Assembly: GCF_019097595.1 (NCBI RefSeq)
Contig: NC_080723.1
Span: 15,320,511-15,384,510, forward strand
Reading direction: 5' to 3'
DNA length: 64,000 nt
Source: Hemibagrus wyckioides
Taxonomy: Eukaryota; Chordata; Actinopteri; Siluriformes; Bagridae
Part shown: positions 1-10,380 of the stretch, piece by piece
Layout: the number at the start of each line of letters is the position of its first letter
How positions within the stretch are numbered: the stretch's first letter is position 1
Made by a program: the position numbers and the translations under genes
The notes under the pieces: model-generated
Databases searched by the model: none
The model's input: the letters and a program-made list of their open reading frames with translations, nothing else
What the model was told of the DNA's origin: nothing

Positions 1-814
1 CAGAAAGACGTACAAGCATAGGGCATTTAAAAAAGACCTTAATGATGGATTATATTTTGCAAAGAAATGAAAAGGAACACCAAGCTGTCCCACCATGGAG
101 TAAAAGCGGGGGGCTCGTAGTAGCTAGCATGACTAATATCGGCTGTAGAGCTGGCTGCATATCAAACCTTTTGTACATTCGAGTGAAAAATAGAATAATA
201 GAAATAGAAAAAAACAACAGTTAACTAAAAAAATGAACTGATATTACACAACACTAAATACTTACATCAGTTAACCTTTTCAGACACTGTGTCTATTCAA
301 AACAACACAACATTTCTTTCCATTTCTTTTGCAAAAGCAGTGCAAGAGAGAGCAAGTGCTGGATGTAAAGATTAGAGCTGCATGTGACAAAACAGATAAT
401 AAAAATATTTCAGAGATCATTTCAGCTAATGCAAATGAGAATTAAGATGGAAACAGAGTTGTTAGATTAGCAGATTAATATTTTTTAAAAGAAGATATAC
501 ATTCATCCCTTCAACTTAACAATAAAATGTATTTTTTTAAATAGTTACGAGAGCATGAGATTATATTTCTGTTAAATGCACAGGCATGACATGAATGTGA
601 TTTTAACGTTGTGCCTAATACGTGAAAGTGCATCTAAGAAAAGCAGGATCAGATTTAAAATACAGGAGACTTTATGAATTTAACATCTACATTTACATGT
701 TCTGCTGTAAAATACTTAAGGTAACATATACAGTCTGAAACTACTGGGATTTATTCACTGTACAGTGATAGTTACCATTTTCAGGTCAAACAATTCTACC
801 TGATCGCATGCGTC

Positions 815-1365
815 CCCCTGTGCTTGAGCGGCGTATGGGTAAATCTCTGAACTAATAATGCTTAATTACAAATTAATTGAGCATCAGCTGTAATGCGATC
901 GTCCTTAACTAATTAACATAACATGTTTCTGATGAGTGTGGGTGGGAGGCACTGTGCTGCGCTGTTCATTTACAGAAGGGAGATATGACAGACACAGGAG
1001 TAAAAGAGTGTAATATTTCTGTGTGTGTGTGTGTGTGAGTTTAAAGATTGGTAGTTCACTCTCTTGCTGCACTCTAACACTAGTAATTGGAGGTTTAAGT
1101 GACCACACAATCACACACCCAGACCTCCTGGATGAAACCACAAGCTGCAATCTATCATTTTTAATTGCTGAGAAATGCATTAAAATAATAAAGCGCATTG
1201 TGAGCGGCCAGAGTGATGAATAGGTCCTGCTGCCTCTATCGCATTACCTGCTCTCACAGAGATATTGCGAGCAGCATGTGCTGAGACACATGTGACTGTT
1301 ATTCAATAACAAAAGTTGCATATTAAATTCCATCACAGCCCACAATGAATGTGTGACAGAGGGAG
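815..1365. other. Candidate conserved non-coding (enhancer-like) block A
   Basis: The stretch is not repeat-like. It is rich in homeodomain-type cores (TTAATTA, TAATTAA, TTAATTG near 860-920 and 1,160), with a SOX-like core (CAATAACAAAAG near 1,305) and an E-box-like CAGCTG-type site. Its balanced composition differs from the surrounding simple AT-rich DNA. Conservation is inferred from texture only; no alignment was possible. Confidence 0.25.
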
Positions 1366-1619
1366 GGAGACGGAGAGTGAGAGGGGTCTTTCGTTTGGAC
1401 CGCCTTTAATCATTCTCCTGGAGTGACACCGATCTTGAACACCGGGCCCTTTGTGTCCATTCGGATGAAATCTATCAGTATTAGAGCACTTGTTTTGCCT
1501 CTTTATTTGTTTATTCTGTACTCATATATCTTTGTTCTTTTCCTTGTGCTTCTTTGCGATGAGTGTTCAGAGTATATTTTAATACCTGGATGGTGAAATG
1601 TAGCATTAACCCAGCTGTT

Positions 1620-1830
1620 ATCACATTTTCACAATAATTCTCAGTTGAATTGACATGATTGCTAATTGCAGTGCTAATGATTTAGGCAATTATGTTTCTG
1701 AACAGCAAAACAGCACCGGATCATGTCATTATTTTTCACTTTTATAGTAATTTGGTTAATCAGTGTTAATTACGTCAGAAACTGTGGAATAATTGCCCTT
1801 AATTCATCACATTTATTTATTTGCTTGACA
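1620..1830. other. Candidate conserved non-coding block B
   Basis: A second unique block has repeated TAAT/ATTA cores (GCTAATTGCAGTGCTAATGA near 1,661, GTTAATTACG near 1,765) and no coding frame or repeat signature. It is a weak candidate for a regulatory element, by inference only. Confidence 0.2.
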
Positions 1831-2905
1831 CATTTTTCTCCCTTCCTTCTATAATTGTCTTGTTTCGAAATATCCACAAAGGAAATTGTACAAATATTTG
1901 AACTATCAGGAAAAACAGGAGCGTAGATTTTAGGAACTCTGTACCAACAAGGCAACACTGCTGTTGGTTGCTGGTTATGTAAATGTGCTGGATGTTTTCC
2001 ATCAGACATGAAAACAAAATGTACAAACTTTTGCATTATTTAATGAAAAGACCATTCATTCATTCATTCCAAGCAATAACGCAAACACTATACAACCAGT
2101 TGTTATTAAAAAAAAATACAAATAATTAATTATAGCTATAAAATTATACAGCAGAAATTTACTACATCAATTCGACAAATACTTCCACCAAAATCCAGGC
2201 CTTAGTTTCCTACAGAGAAAAAAAATGTGAAATCATTTTCTTCTCCACAAATATTTAATACATGTTTTCCTATTTGTTTTCACATATGAAGAAAAAAAAC
2301 AAACAAACAAGGGACAAAACGCTAATATGTATATTTTAAATAATATGGAAATAAGAAATTCTTTTTAAAAATTCCAAATATAAATGCTAACTAATGCCCC
2401 AAAAGGTATAATTTCTTTTCTTCAATTCACTTTACATTTTTATTGACTATAATTTCCGGATCAGTGAGATCTGCTGTCATTTAAATATCCTGAGTATAAT
2501 AAATGCTCTGCAAAGAAATTATGATACCCGCTAGACCTGAGAGTTTGGAAAGAAATCAACTGTAAAGTCTTAAATGTGGCTGCTATTGTTGATGCCGTTT
2601 CATTCAGGAAGTGACTGCAATCAGTGTAAAACGTGTATATAAGTACTCAAATGGACACTTTTCATTCATTCTTCTCTATAATCAGTGATTTAACTGCATG
2701 CATGTCTTTTCCCCTGCTCACACTCACTGATTGCTGCCATACAATACACTGATTGTCTCTTTCTGATCCTTTCTGCTCTGTTTTTCCCCCTCACACACCG
2801 TTTCCACTGTCCTTTCATTATCTCCCCTTTCTTCCTCCAACTTTTTTTGTTGGAGAATATCACCTGAGGGCAAGACTCGCTGGAATTAGTATTTGTATAT
2901 ATATT

Positions 2906-2931
2906 TGTGTGTGTGTGTGTGTGTGTGTGTG
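2906..2931. repeat. (TG)n microsatellite
   Basis: About 13 uninterrupted TG units. Confidence 0.95.
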
Positions 2932-3053
2932 GTTGTGTGTCCTGCATGTGTCTGCATCCACCACATTTATTTTCTTGATATTTTGATGACAAATGGTGAT
3001 GATGGATAGCTTTGGAGAGCCCATTAAATATCTGTGTTATTGAAGAATGTCTT

Positions 3054-3106
3054 TGTGTGTGTGTCTATGTGTGTGTGTGTCTGTGTGTGTGTGTGTGTGT
3101 GTGTGT
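3054..3106. repeat. Interrupted (GT)n microsatellite
   Basis: A GT tract of about 53 bp with two or three single-base interruptions. Confidence 0.95.
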
Positions 3107-3575
3107 TAGTCTTTGATAATTTGATGGTAAAGAGGCAGTGATGAATGGTTTTAATGTTGGGTGGGTCATCACACAGAGAGAGAGAGATGGAGAGAAAGGG
3201 AGAGAGGTGTGAGGCAGAGAGATAGGAAAAAAAACAACCTGAACAGATATAATGGAATGGGATGGAGATGTCAATGTGCTACTGAGAGAAAAAAAAATGG
3301 ATTTGTAACTTCCAAAAGCTGAACAACTTCCACAGAAAATCCTTATGATTTTCTATCAAAGGGCTTTAAAAGAACACGGGGAACATTCTTCCACGTATCA
3401 GAATTGTTGTCATTTTATGGTCAACATGAGGAGAATTTCACAAACACCTCAGATGCAAATGTGCCACAAAGCTACAAAAGACTGTCAACAAAAAAAGAGA
3501 AAAAATAATTCTTTTGAACACAAAACTATGTTTTTGTGAGAATAGCATAAGATTAGTGGTGACACTTGAGTCTCT

Positions 3576-3665
3576 AATGATAATGTTAACATTCTAGTTT
3601 ATAAAAAGGCTAACAGTCTAGTTTACGATAATGCTAACATTCTGATTTATGATAGCTAACACTAA
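3576..3665. repeat. Degenerate short tandem repeat
   Basis: About three imperfect units share the words GCTAACA or GTTAACA, TTCTAGTTTA and GATAATG. The units are about 25-30 bp and diverged from each other. Confidence 0.5.
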
Positions 3666-5292
3666 TAATAGTTATTCTTCAGAAACCATTCTGGTGACCT
3701 GATAAATTCTATAGTCTTAATCATTCACACAGTTTTGTCGGGAATATTACTCAAATATTAGCTCAAATGCATCTTTTGTCTAGAGTTTAACATCATCGCA
3801 ACGTTCCTTGCTTGCAAGCAACCAACTAGTCATCCAACTAGCCAAGTATAAAAAGGAACATTCTTGAAATTTTTAGCATTTCTGATAAATGCTTATTATT
3901 TTTTTGCAACATCCTGAAGATAAGCAAGAGAACCATTCAGAAAATGGACAGAGAGTTTTTAATTAGTGCCTGCTTTAAAATCCACCAAACCTAAATGAGG
4001 ATAAGTTTACATATCGTACACAGTCAAATAATGTGAGTATTTTGAAAATATAAAATACAAAGTACATAAAAGCATTTCAATACAACGTTTTTAAATACAT
4101 ATTTTGACAATGTAAAGTACCTTGCAAAGGTTTTAGGCACTCTACCTATTTATATCTGCTGTAGTCTATGGAAAAATAAACTTACCTTTCTTATAAAAGA
4201 AAAACAAAATCTGATAAAAACTTGTTCACTGATCCTTTTAATTTAATATTTTAATGGTTGTTTTACATTTTTTGCACGGTACTCTATATGTTTGTACAAA
4301 ATAAATGGAATGTATTTATTTTTTCTACAGAAGGTGATGTTTATTAATTCTACATAGTACAGTAATTCAACTGTAACACTGTTAATGCACAGTTTTATTT
4401 TTTGTATTCACATTTTTGTTTCTCAGAAAACACCACAGCAGTGTGTCTAAAAAAACATGCAGTTTAAAAGGCGAAGGCAAATTTGGGTTTGATTGAAATT
4501 TTATTTATTTATTTATTTTACTATTTCACTGTCTTACAGCTTGTTATCTTTAAACAGAACTATCTTATATATTTGTATATATATGTACACACATACATAT
4601 ATGATACACCTGAAATTCTATACGGCTTTTTCATTTAAACTGGCATTAGTTGACAAAAAAATTTTATTTTTCAGTCTTTATACAGTATTCACATTTTTTG
4701 TTGTAGTTCCTCCACTGACCTGTAGAGGGCTAGGGTTAGCCCAGCTAGGGTTAACCAAGCAGCACGAAACGCTTTCTTGTAGCGTCTTACAGTCTCTGTT
4801 CTTGTAGCCTCCAACAGCCAGGCCTTGCCGGTCTGCAGTCAGATGCACTTTTTTCAAGTACCATTTTTTTCAAGTAGCCCCCCCTCTTTCATCATTTTTC
4901 ATCTGCTTTAGTAAGACTCAATACACAGTCCTTTCTTCAGAGCTTTTGTCTCCTCATATCTCTCAGAGGACCAAATGTTTCATCAGATTGTGGCGGACAA
5001 CCCCTACTGAAGATAACAGAAAGAAAATTAATCTTCCTTTTTGCAATTCAGGACTCCTAAATCTCCTTTGTATTCATGTATTTCATATTCATTTCATCTT
5101 TAGCTACCTGCTTCACACTGGAGGGCCGTTAGAAACTGGGATGAAGATTAGATTGTGGTTATTTTTATGGAAAGAGAGACAGGCTTCTGTATTTGTTCAA
5201 AAGATTAAGCTCTGGCAGGGAGAAATAAACATGGATAGAGAAATGATGGTTGAACCTTAGTAAGAAATCAATAATGCATTCATTAAGCAAAA

Positions 5293-6486
5293 TTAAATAC
5301 AATTATAAAATGGTCCTTGTATTGTGTATTTAAATTGTTGTCCATTGGTTTTGTGTCTCCAATACCTGTTGTGGCCATTGGACAGGACAGTGACGATGCT
5401 GAGAGATGTCCCGTTGCTCCCGTCCCCGTTTGCTTTGCTCATGTCCTGCAGCATGACACAGGATCCAGGTATAAACTCTGCCCTGCTGCTGGAAGGGGTG
5501 AGTCCATTCAACAGCCCCGACTCTAGCACAGTAGTAGGCGTTCCTGTTGGTGTGTTAACGCCCCTCCAGCCAAACAACAGCCTGCCATAAGCAGACCTAA
5601 AGTCCCTGTTGAGTGCGGCATAAAGGAATGGGTTTAGCGTGGAGTTAGCATAGCCTAACCATAGCACCACTGAGTATGGCGTGCGTGGAGGATCTGTTTC
5701 CTTTCGTATTCCCATAATGGTGAAAAATGTAAAATAGGGGAACCAGCAAACCACAAAAGCGCCCAGAACAAACGCTAATCTCACTGCAGCTTTGTGCTCA
5801 CGTAGCGTCAACACTGACACTCCTGATAATGAAGACATGGTGGTTGAAGAGCAAGCTCTGTGTACGGAAAGGATTTTCTTGGCCTGGGCCCGTGCAATCC
5901 GGAATATTCGGTAATAAGTCCAGCACATTGCCACCAGGGGGAGATAAAATGTTGCGAGTGAATCCACTAGCACATAGGTGGGATTTAGCTCAAAGCGGCA
6001 GTCTCCCGCAGGGTCGTCCTTACCATGATTCTGCACCGTTTGGTCCACTGTGTTCCAGCCCAGGTGAATGGGAACAAACGAGACACCAATGGACACCAGC
6101 CAGATTACTGCTAATGATGTACCAACATGCCATGGGAGCACCAGTGTAGGGTAACGTAAAGGCACCGTGACTGCAATGTAGCGGTCTATACTAATAGCCA
6201 GGAGATTAAGAATAGAAGCAGTGCTCAGCATGACGTCCATTGAAATGTACACATTGCAGAAGTGAGCTCCCAGAGGCCAGTCCCCAGTTACCTGAATGAG
6301 AGTGGAGAAAGGGAGGACTAGAGCTCCAAGGAGTAGGTCAGTAATAGCAAGTGACACGATGAAGCAGTTGGTGACGCTGCGCAGGCGTCTGGTTGCGCAA
6401 ACAGCCAGACACACCAACACATTTCCACACACCGTTAGCAAAATGAGGAAGGAAAGAATCACACCTAATCCTATCTGAGACCACAT
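5293..6486 (-). CDS. hrh2: Histamine H2 receptor-like GPCR
   Basis: This is a class A seven-transmembrane amine receptor of 397 residues in one uninterrupted exon. The H2 receptor couples histamine to Gs and cAMP at the plasma membrane. Signature positions seen are D50 (TM2), D84 (TM3, the amine counter-ion), DRY at 101-103, D175 and T179 in TM5 (the pair that contacts the imidazole in H2 receptors), CWFP at 247-250, NPFLY at 285-289, and the cysteine pair C77/C163. The stretch around TM2 (SLAITDLLLGALVLP) matches the mammalian H2 receptor closely. The start is the first in-frame ATG after an upstream TGA, with A at -3. It leaves only about six residues before TM1 and no N-glycosylation motif, which is shorter than in mammals. 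The last ~24 residues may be intron read-through (see findings). The a/b paralogue was not decided. Confidence 0.93.
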   Translation of the reverse strand: MWSQIGLGVILSFLILLTVCGNVLVCLAVCATRRLRSVTNCFIVSLAITDLLLGALVLPFSTLIQVTGDWPLGAHFCNVYISMDVMLSTASILNLLAISIDRYIAVTVPLRYPTLVLPWHVGTSLAVIWLVSIGVSFVPIHLGWNTVDQTVQNHGKDDPAGDCRFELNPTYVLVDSLATFYLPLVAMCWTYYRIFRIARAQAKKILSVHRACSSTTMSSLSGVSVLTLREHKAAVRLAFVLGAFVVCWFPYFTFFTIMGIRKETDPPRTPYSVVLWLGYANSTLNPFLYAALNRDFRSAYGRLLFGWRGVNTPTGTPTTVLESGLLNGLTPSSSRAEFIPGSCVMLQDMSKANGDGSNGTSLSIVTVLSNGHNRYWRHKTNGQQFKYTIQGPFYNCI

Positions 6487-6969
6487 TTTGATACTGAATC
6501 AGTCTATGTAAGCAGGAGAGCATTAGCCAGTGTATCTTAATGTGGATATTTGCTCAGTTTTAGGTGAATAGCCAACATGCTGCATGTGTAGACCTCCTTC
6601 AGATATGTGCGTTAGCATTGTTACTGAAAAAGTCCACTGTTTGACCTTTTCCACAGATGAATCCTTGTTTGGAGTCAAATTTATCAGTCATATTTGAATC
6701 TGCCGCCCTCTTCTGGTGAGCATCGTCGGTGCATCGTATTTTTTTCCTTTCTGCTCCTACAGATGAGAGAAGAGAGCTGTAGTTAGGTGGCCCATATAAC
6801 AATATATCAGTATTATGATCAACAATGTCTCAATAAGCTTTATCCTGATTCCTCTGCATGCTTACACTATGGATAATACTTTGACACATGGTTGCTTTCT
6901 TTTTTGCTTAGTGAAAACTGAACTTGAATTATAAAGTAGGATTTTTCTGGATTTTTAAAATTGTTGATT

Positions 6970-7145
6970 TTAATCATTCATCCATCTTCACTAAACGCTT
7001 TATCCAGGTCAGGGTTATGGTGGAGCTACAATCTTAGCGAGGGAACACGAGGCACAGAGGAACGTTGTTTTATTTCATTATGCACTGCGTCAGCTATATA
7101 TGATCAAAATGACAATAAAAGCTTCTTGACTCGACCTTTAACTTG
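6970..7145 (+). repeat. Interspersed repeat fragment plus L2-type LINE tail
   Basis: The first ~55 bp match the common fish repeat reading 'catccatcttcactaaacgc ... tccaggtcagggtt'. From about 7,028 the sequence has the form of an L2-type 3' tail: GGAACACGAGGCACAGAGGA, a TGCACTGCGTCAGCTATATA word, then ATGACAATAAA and CTTGACT. A related tail occurs at 60,285-60,335. Confidence 0.55.
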
Positions 7146-7633
7146 AATACACCCTAAATGGGACACCTATTGTGATCTAACATTTTTCCCATTTCAATCA
7201 CCTCCAACCGTAAATCGTATTTTTGTTTATTCACCTATGTGGGAAAGTTCCCTAAGGAGAACAATAACTTGTTGTACTTCCTCTTGTGTGCATACATAAA
7301 AGTTCACTTCCTTCTGATAAAACCTATAGGCTGGTTGTGGAAAAAAGTTTTAGCATTGATAACACTGATATCATAATGAAAAGGTGTATGGAGACCTGTG
7401 TGTGTGTATGAGTGTGTATGTTTACATAAAAGCGGGAGAGGAGGTGGGAGCTGGTGTGATACTGGGTTTGAGGGGTTTGCGTCAGTGTTGTGTATTTACT
7501 CTCACTGTCAGTAGATCTTAATGGAAGTTTGGCTACAGGACCGTGGAGTTAACGCCTGATAATTTCAGTCTAATCGCCCAACCTCTCTTCCACACACACT
7601 ACAAACTGAGATAGAGAAAGCAAGAGGCTGTGT

Positions 7634-7669
7634 TTGTGTGTGTGTGTGTGTATGTGTGTGTGTGTGTGT
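7634..7669. repeat. (TG)n microsatellite
   Basis: GT-rich tract with one A interruption. Confidence 0.9.
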
Positions 7670-7982
7670 TGAAACAGTGCTGATATACTCTCCTTGCCCA
7701 TAGAGGACATCAGGATAAAAGAAATAATGTTTCTTATCAATATTATTTCCACAAAGCTTTTACTTTTTTCACAGCTAAAAAACATTCATATGTTCCACAC
7801 ATGCACACACATTCTTTAATAGTAATTAATAGCCTTTTGTAAGTTTAGTATATAAATATATATAAATCAAACACACACACACCGACCCAGCTAACTTTTG
7901 GCTGTGGTTTGTACCCAGTAAACCCTCACCATATCTGGGCAGCCCCCCTACTTTCATCCCCTATAAGGAGCCTTTCCCATCA

Positions 7983-7983
<1 letters not shown>

Positions 7984-8031
<48 letters not shown>
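7984..8031. repeat. Compound (TG)n(AG)n microsatellite
   Basis: About 12 TG units run directly into about 12 GA units. Confidence 0.95.
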
Positions 8032-9279
8032 TGAGTGAAAGACAGTGAGTGAGTCAAGGCATATTAATTTAGTGAGGGAGATTCACTTATTCGATTCCAA
8101 ATAATTTAACACAATGCAAGATATATAAAATCATTATTTTCTTCCTGTGAGATTTTTCTAACAAGACTGGAGAGAAGAGCTACAGTAAGTAAGGAATGTA
8201 TTCCTTTTTTGAGCAAAGTCTGAACAAGAAAAACATCTGAGTTAATCACCACTATGAGTAACAATATCACCATAAAAGCATTTATACATGACCCTCAAAA
8301 TAGTGCATGACCCGCAAAGTGCATCATATCAAAGAATATATCCACTCACATTATATGTTTATTTAAGTCAGCTAATTGGACCAGAGGCTAGCTATAGAGA
8401 TATAGACATCATGGCAGAAAAGGAGAATTTTTGTACATTTTGAACTCTGGTACTAGGGCAGTTTTACTATGGTGTCTTACAGTATCTGCACTGATTGTTA
8501 TGTGGTTTCACTTTGGTACATAAGTTTAATTATGTAGGTATCGTTATCTACCTTACCCCAGTAATCATTTTTCCAGAAAAGAAATGTTCTCACTGAATCA
8601 TGTTTCATTAATGAATACAGAATCATTTACTGCAGATAATCAGGAAGTACCAGGAAATGCACAGTAGTTTTAATAGAATCAGCTTGAAAAATATCAGCAT
8701 CTTGAGCCAACTGCATGAAACTAGATCTGTACAGTAAATAATATAAGATGTTTGTGCTCTGTGCTACATGATGCTGTAAAGGGTCTCTATCGTCTAAATA
8801 AGTTTTTGTTTAGGTTTGAGCTCAAAGGTTATTCCAAGCCAAAGTCATTGGAGAGATCATCTCATGGGTGGGAGGTCATTTCATCTTCAAAATGAGGTCA
8901 AGCTCCCATACACAACTCACATTTAATAAATCTCTTGTTTTAAGATGTGACAGGCAGATGGTTGTAATTTATGGCGATGGTTATGGGAAGCACTGTGATA
9001 GATGATTTGAAAAGTAAGCATAAGAATGAAAGTGTTTGCTAACTCCCCTTTCTTCTCATGCTGTGCTAAAAACAGTTGAGAGACCCAGACTGTTCTCATT
9101 TCTGATAAATACACTGACCTTGCCCGTCGTGGCCACTTCAGAGTTTGAAAAATTACCCAGTGCCTTTGGAAAAACAGCCAATATGAAAAGATGCTTGAAA
9201 AAACATTTATCATGTATACATTCCAGCACACTAAAATGCTTTTCTTCGCATATTCCAGCTTTTTAGGAAGAAGGGTCAG

Positions 9280-9400
9280 AGCATAAGGTCAGCCAGGATA
9301 CCGCACCTCTGGAGCAGAGAGGGTTAAGGAGGCTCAAGAGCCGCAGGGGCTTGAATCAAACAACAACCCAGGGCCTTAACCTTCTGAGCCACCCCTGCCT
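9280..9400 (-). repeat. Decayed tRNA-derived SINE fragment
   Basis: Read on the minus strand, this has the same order of words as the SINE copies at 15.3 and 22.2 kb: a GGTGGCTCAGAAGGTTAAGG-like A-box region, a TTCAAGCCCC-like B-box region, then CCTTAACCCTCTCTGCTCCA and a GGCTGACC word. It is more diverged and lacks a clear 3' tail. Confidence 0.55.
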
Positions 9401-9487
9401 TTTTTAATAGAAAAAAAAAGCCTTTTAGAAAGATGGCTATTCATATATTAAGTATATAAATATTTGAGCAGAGTGCCTCATTTACAG

Positions 9488-9682
9488 ACAGTAGCAGTGG
9501 TAGCTCAATGGTGGAGTTCAAAGAAGGTCAGGAGTTCAAAATCATAGCACTGCAAAGTTGCTACTGCTTGAGCAAAGGCTCTTATCCTCCGCAACTGCTC
9601 AGTTGTTTAAGAAGAAATGAGATAAATGTAAATCGCTCTGCATAACGCTGTCTGCCAAATACCATAAATGTAAATGTAGAGA
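9488..9682 (+). repeat. tRNA-derived SINE, second type
   Basis: It begins with an A-box-like GGTAGCTCAATGGTGGAG and a B-box-like GAGTTCAAAATC, and ends in the common fish tail 'cgctctgcataacgctgtct' followed by GCCAAATACCATAAATGTAA. A tail of the same type recurs just upstream of dock2 exon 16. Confidence 0.6.
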
Positions 9683-9837
9683 ATGTGATTTATATCTTGC
9701 CATCATAAACCACTGTTAGGAATACACTAATCTATTCAGAAACCTTATAGACACATAGTTATAAAAAAGAAACTATTGTTAAGGTCTGCTCCAAGATCAC
9801 AGGAGTGCGACAAAAAGAGCTACTTTCTCTCTGAATA

Positions 9838-9858
9838 CCCCCCCCCCCACCCCCCAAA
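9838..9858. repeat. Poly(C) tract
   Basis: A run of about 19 C residues broken by one A. Confidence 0.9.
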
Positions 9859-9892
9859 AGCGAGTTGTCCAGAGAGCAGAAGGAATAATAAG

Positions 9893-10380
9893 TCAACTGG
9901 ACCACATACTTTCTAGGGAATTATTAATTAAGCCCACTGGGTGGCCTACTACGTGCCTGTCCAGAAAATTAAAAGCTATGCTGTTTGTTTATGTATTGTT
10001 ATTTTTATTCCTTCTATTATGTTCTATGTACGGGAAGACTGTAGAAATGAATTGATTATCTGAATAATCAACAATGGGGCGATGTGATGCATCCTGACAC
10101 GAAAGGGACTTACTGTTACCACGCTAAAGTCTGTTATCAACTGGACCACATACTTTCTAGGGAATTATTAATTAAGCCCACAGGGTGGCCTACTACGTGC
10201 CTGTCCAGAAAATTAAAAGCTATGCTGTTTGTTTATGTATTGTTATTTTTATTCCTTCTATTATGTTCTATGAACGGGAAGACTGTAGAAATGAATTGAT
10301 TATCTGAATAATCAACAATGGGGCGATGTGATGCATCCTGTCACAAAAGGGACTTACTGTTACCACGCTAAAGTCTGTTA
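9893..10380. repeat. 244-bp tandem duplication, two copies
   Basis: Copy 1 is 9,893-10,136 and copy 2 is 10,137-10,380. They are directly abutting and differ at only a handful of positions (for example ACTGGGTGG/ACAGGGTGG, CTATGTACG/CTATGAACG, CCTGACACG/CCTGTCACA), about 98% identity. Each copy carries a perfect hairpin, TTGATTAT-CTGA-ATAATCAA (10,052-10,071 and 10,296-10,315). Neither copy encodes a recognisable protein; the open frames in them are short and are duplicates of each other. Confidence 0.95.

Larger units (their letters stand above)
1..5292. other. Intergenic DNA downstream of hrh2
   Basis: No protein-coding gene can be supported here. All open frames are short, lack recognisable domains and often run through (GT)n or (CT)n repeats. 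The stretch holds microsatellites at about 1,020-1,037, 2,906-2,931 and 3,054-3,106, a short degenerate tandem repeat near 3,576-3,665, and AT-rich blocks near 0.8-1.8 kb listed separately. The 3' untranslated region of hrh2, which is on the minus strand, should lie just below 5,293, but I could not fix its end. Confidence 0.6.
6487..9270. other. Upstream flank of hrh2, no gene seen
   Basis: No supported coding sequence. The hrh2 promoter and any 5' untranslated exon should lie in the first part, but I could not point to a convincing core promoter. The stretch includes microsatellites at 7,634-7,669 and 7,984-8,031 and an L2-type tail at 7,028-7,145. Confidence 0.5.

Noticed and set aside
4725..4770. 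TTAGGG-like words (CTAGGGTTAGCCCAGCTAGGGT) as an interstitial telomere repeat
   Set aside because: Only two or three scattered copies with no regular six-base period.
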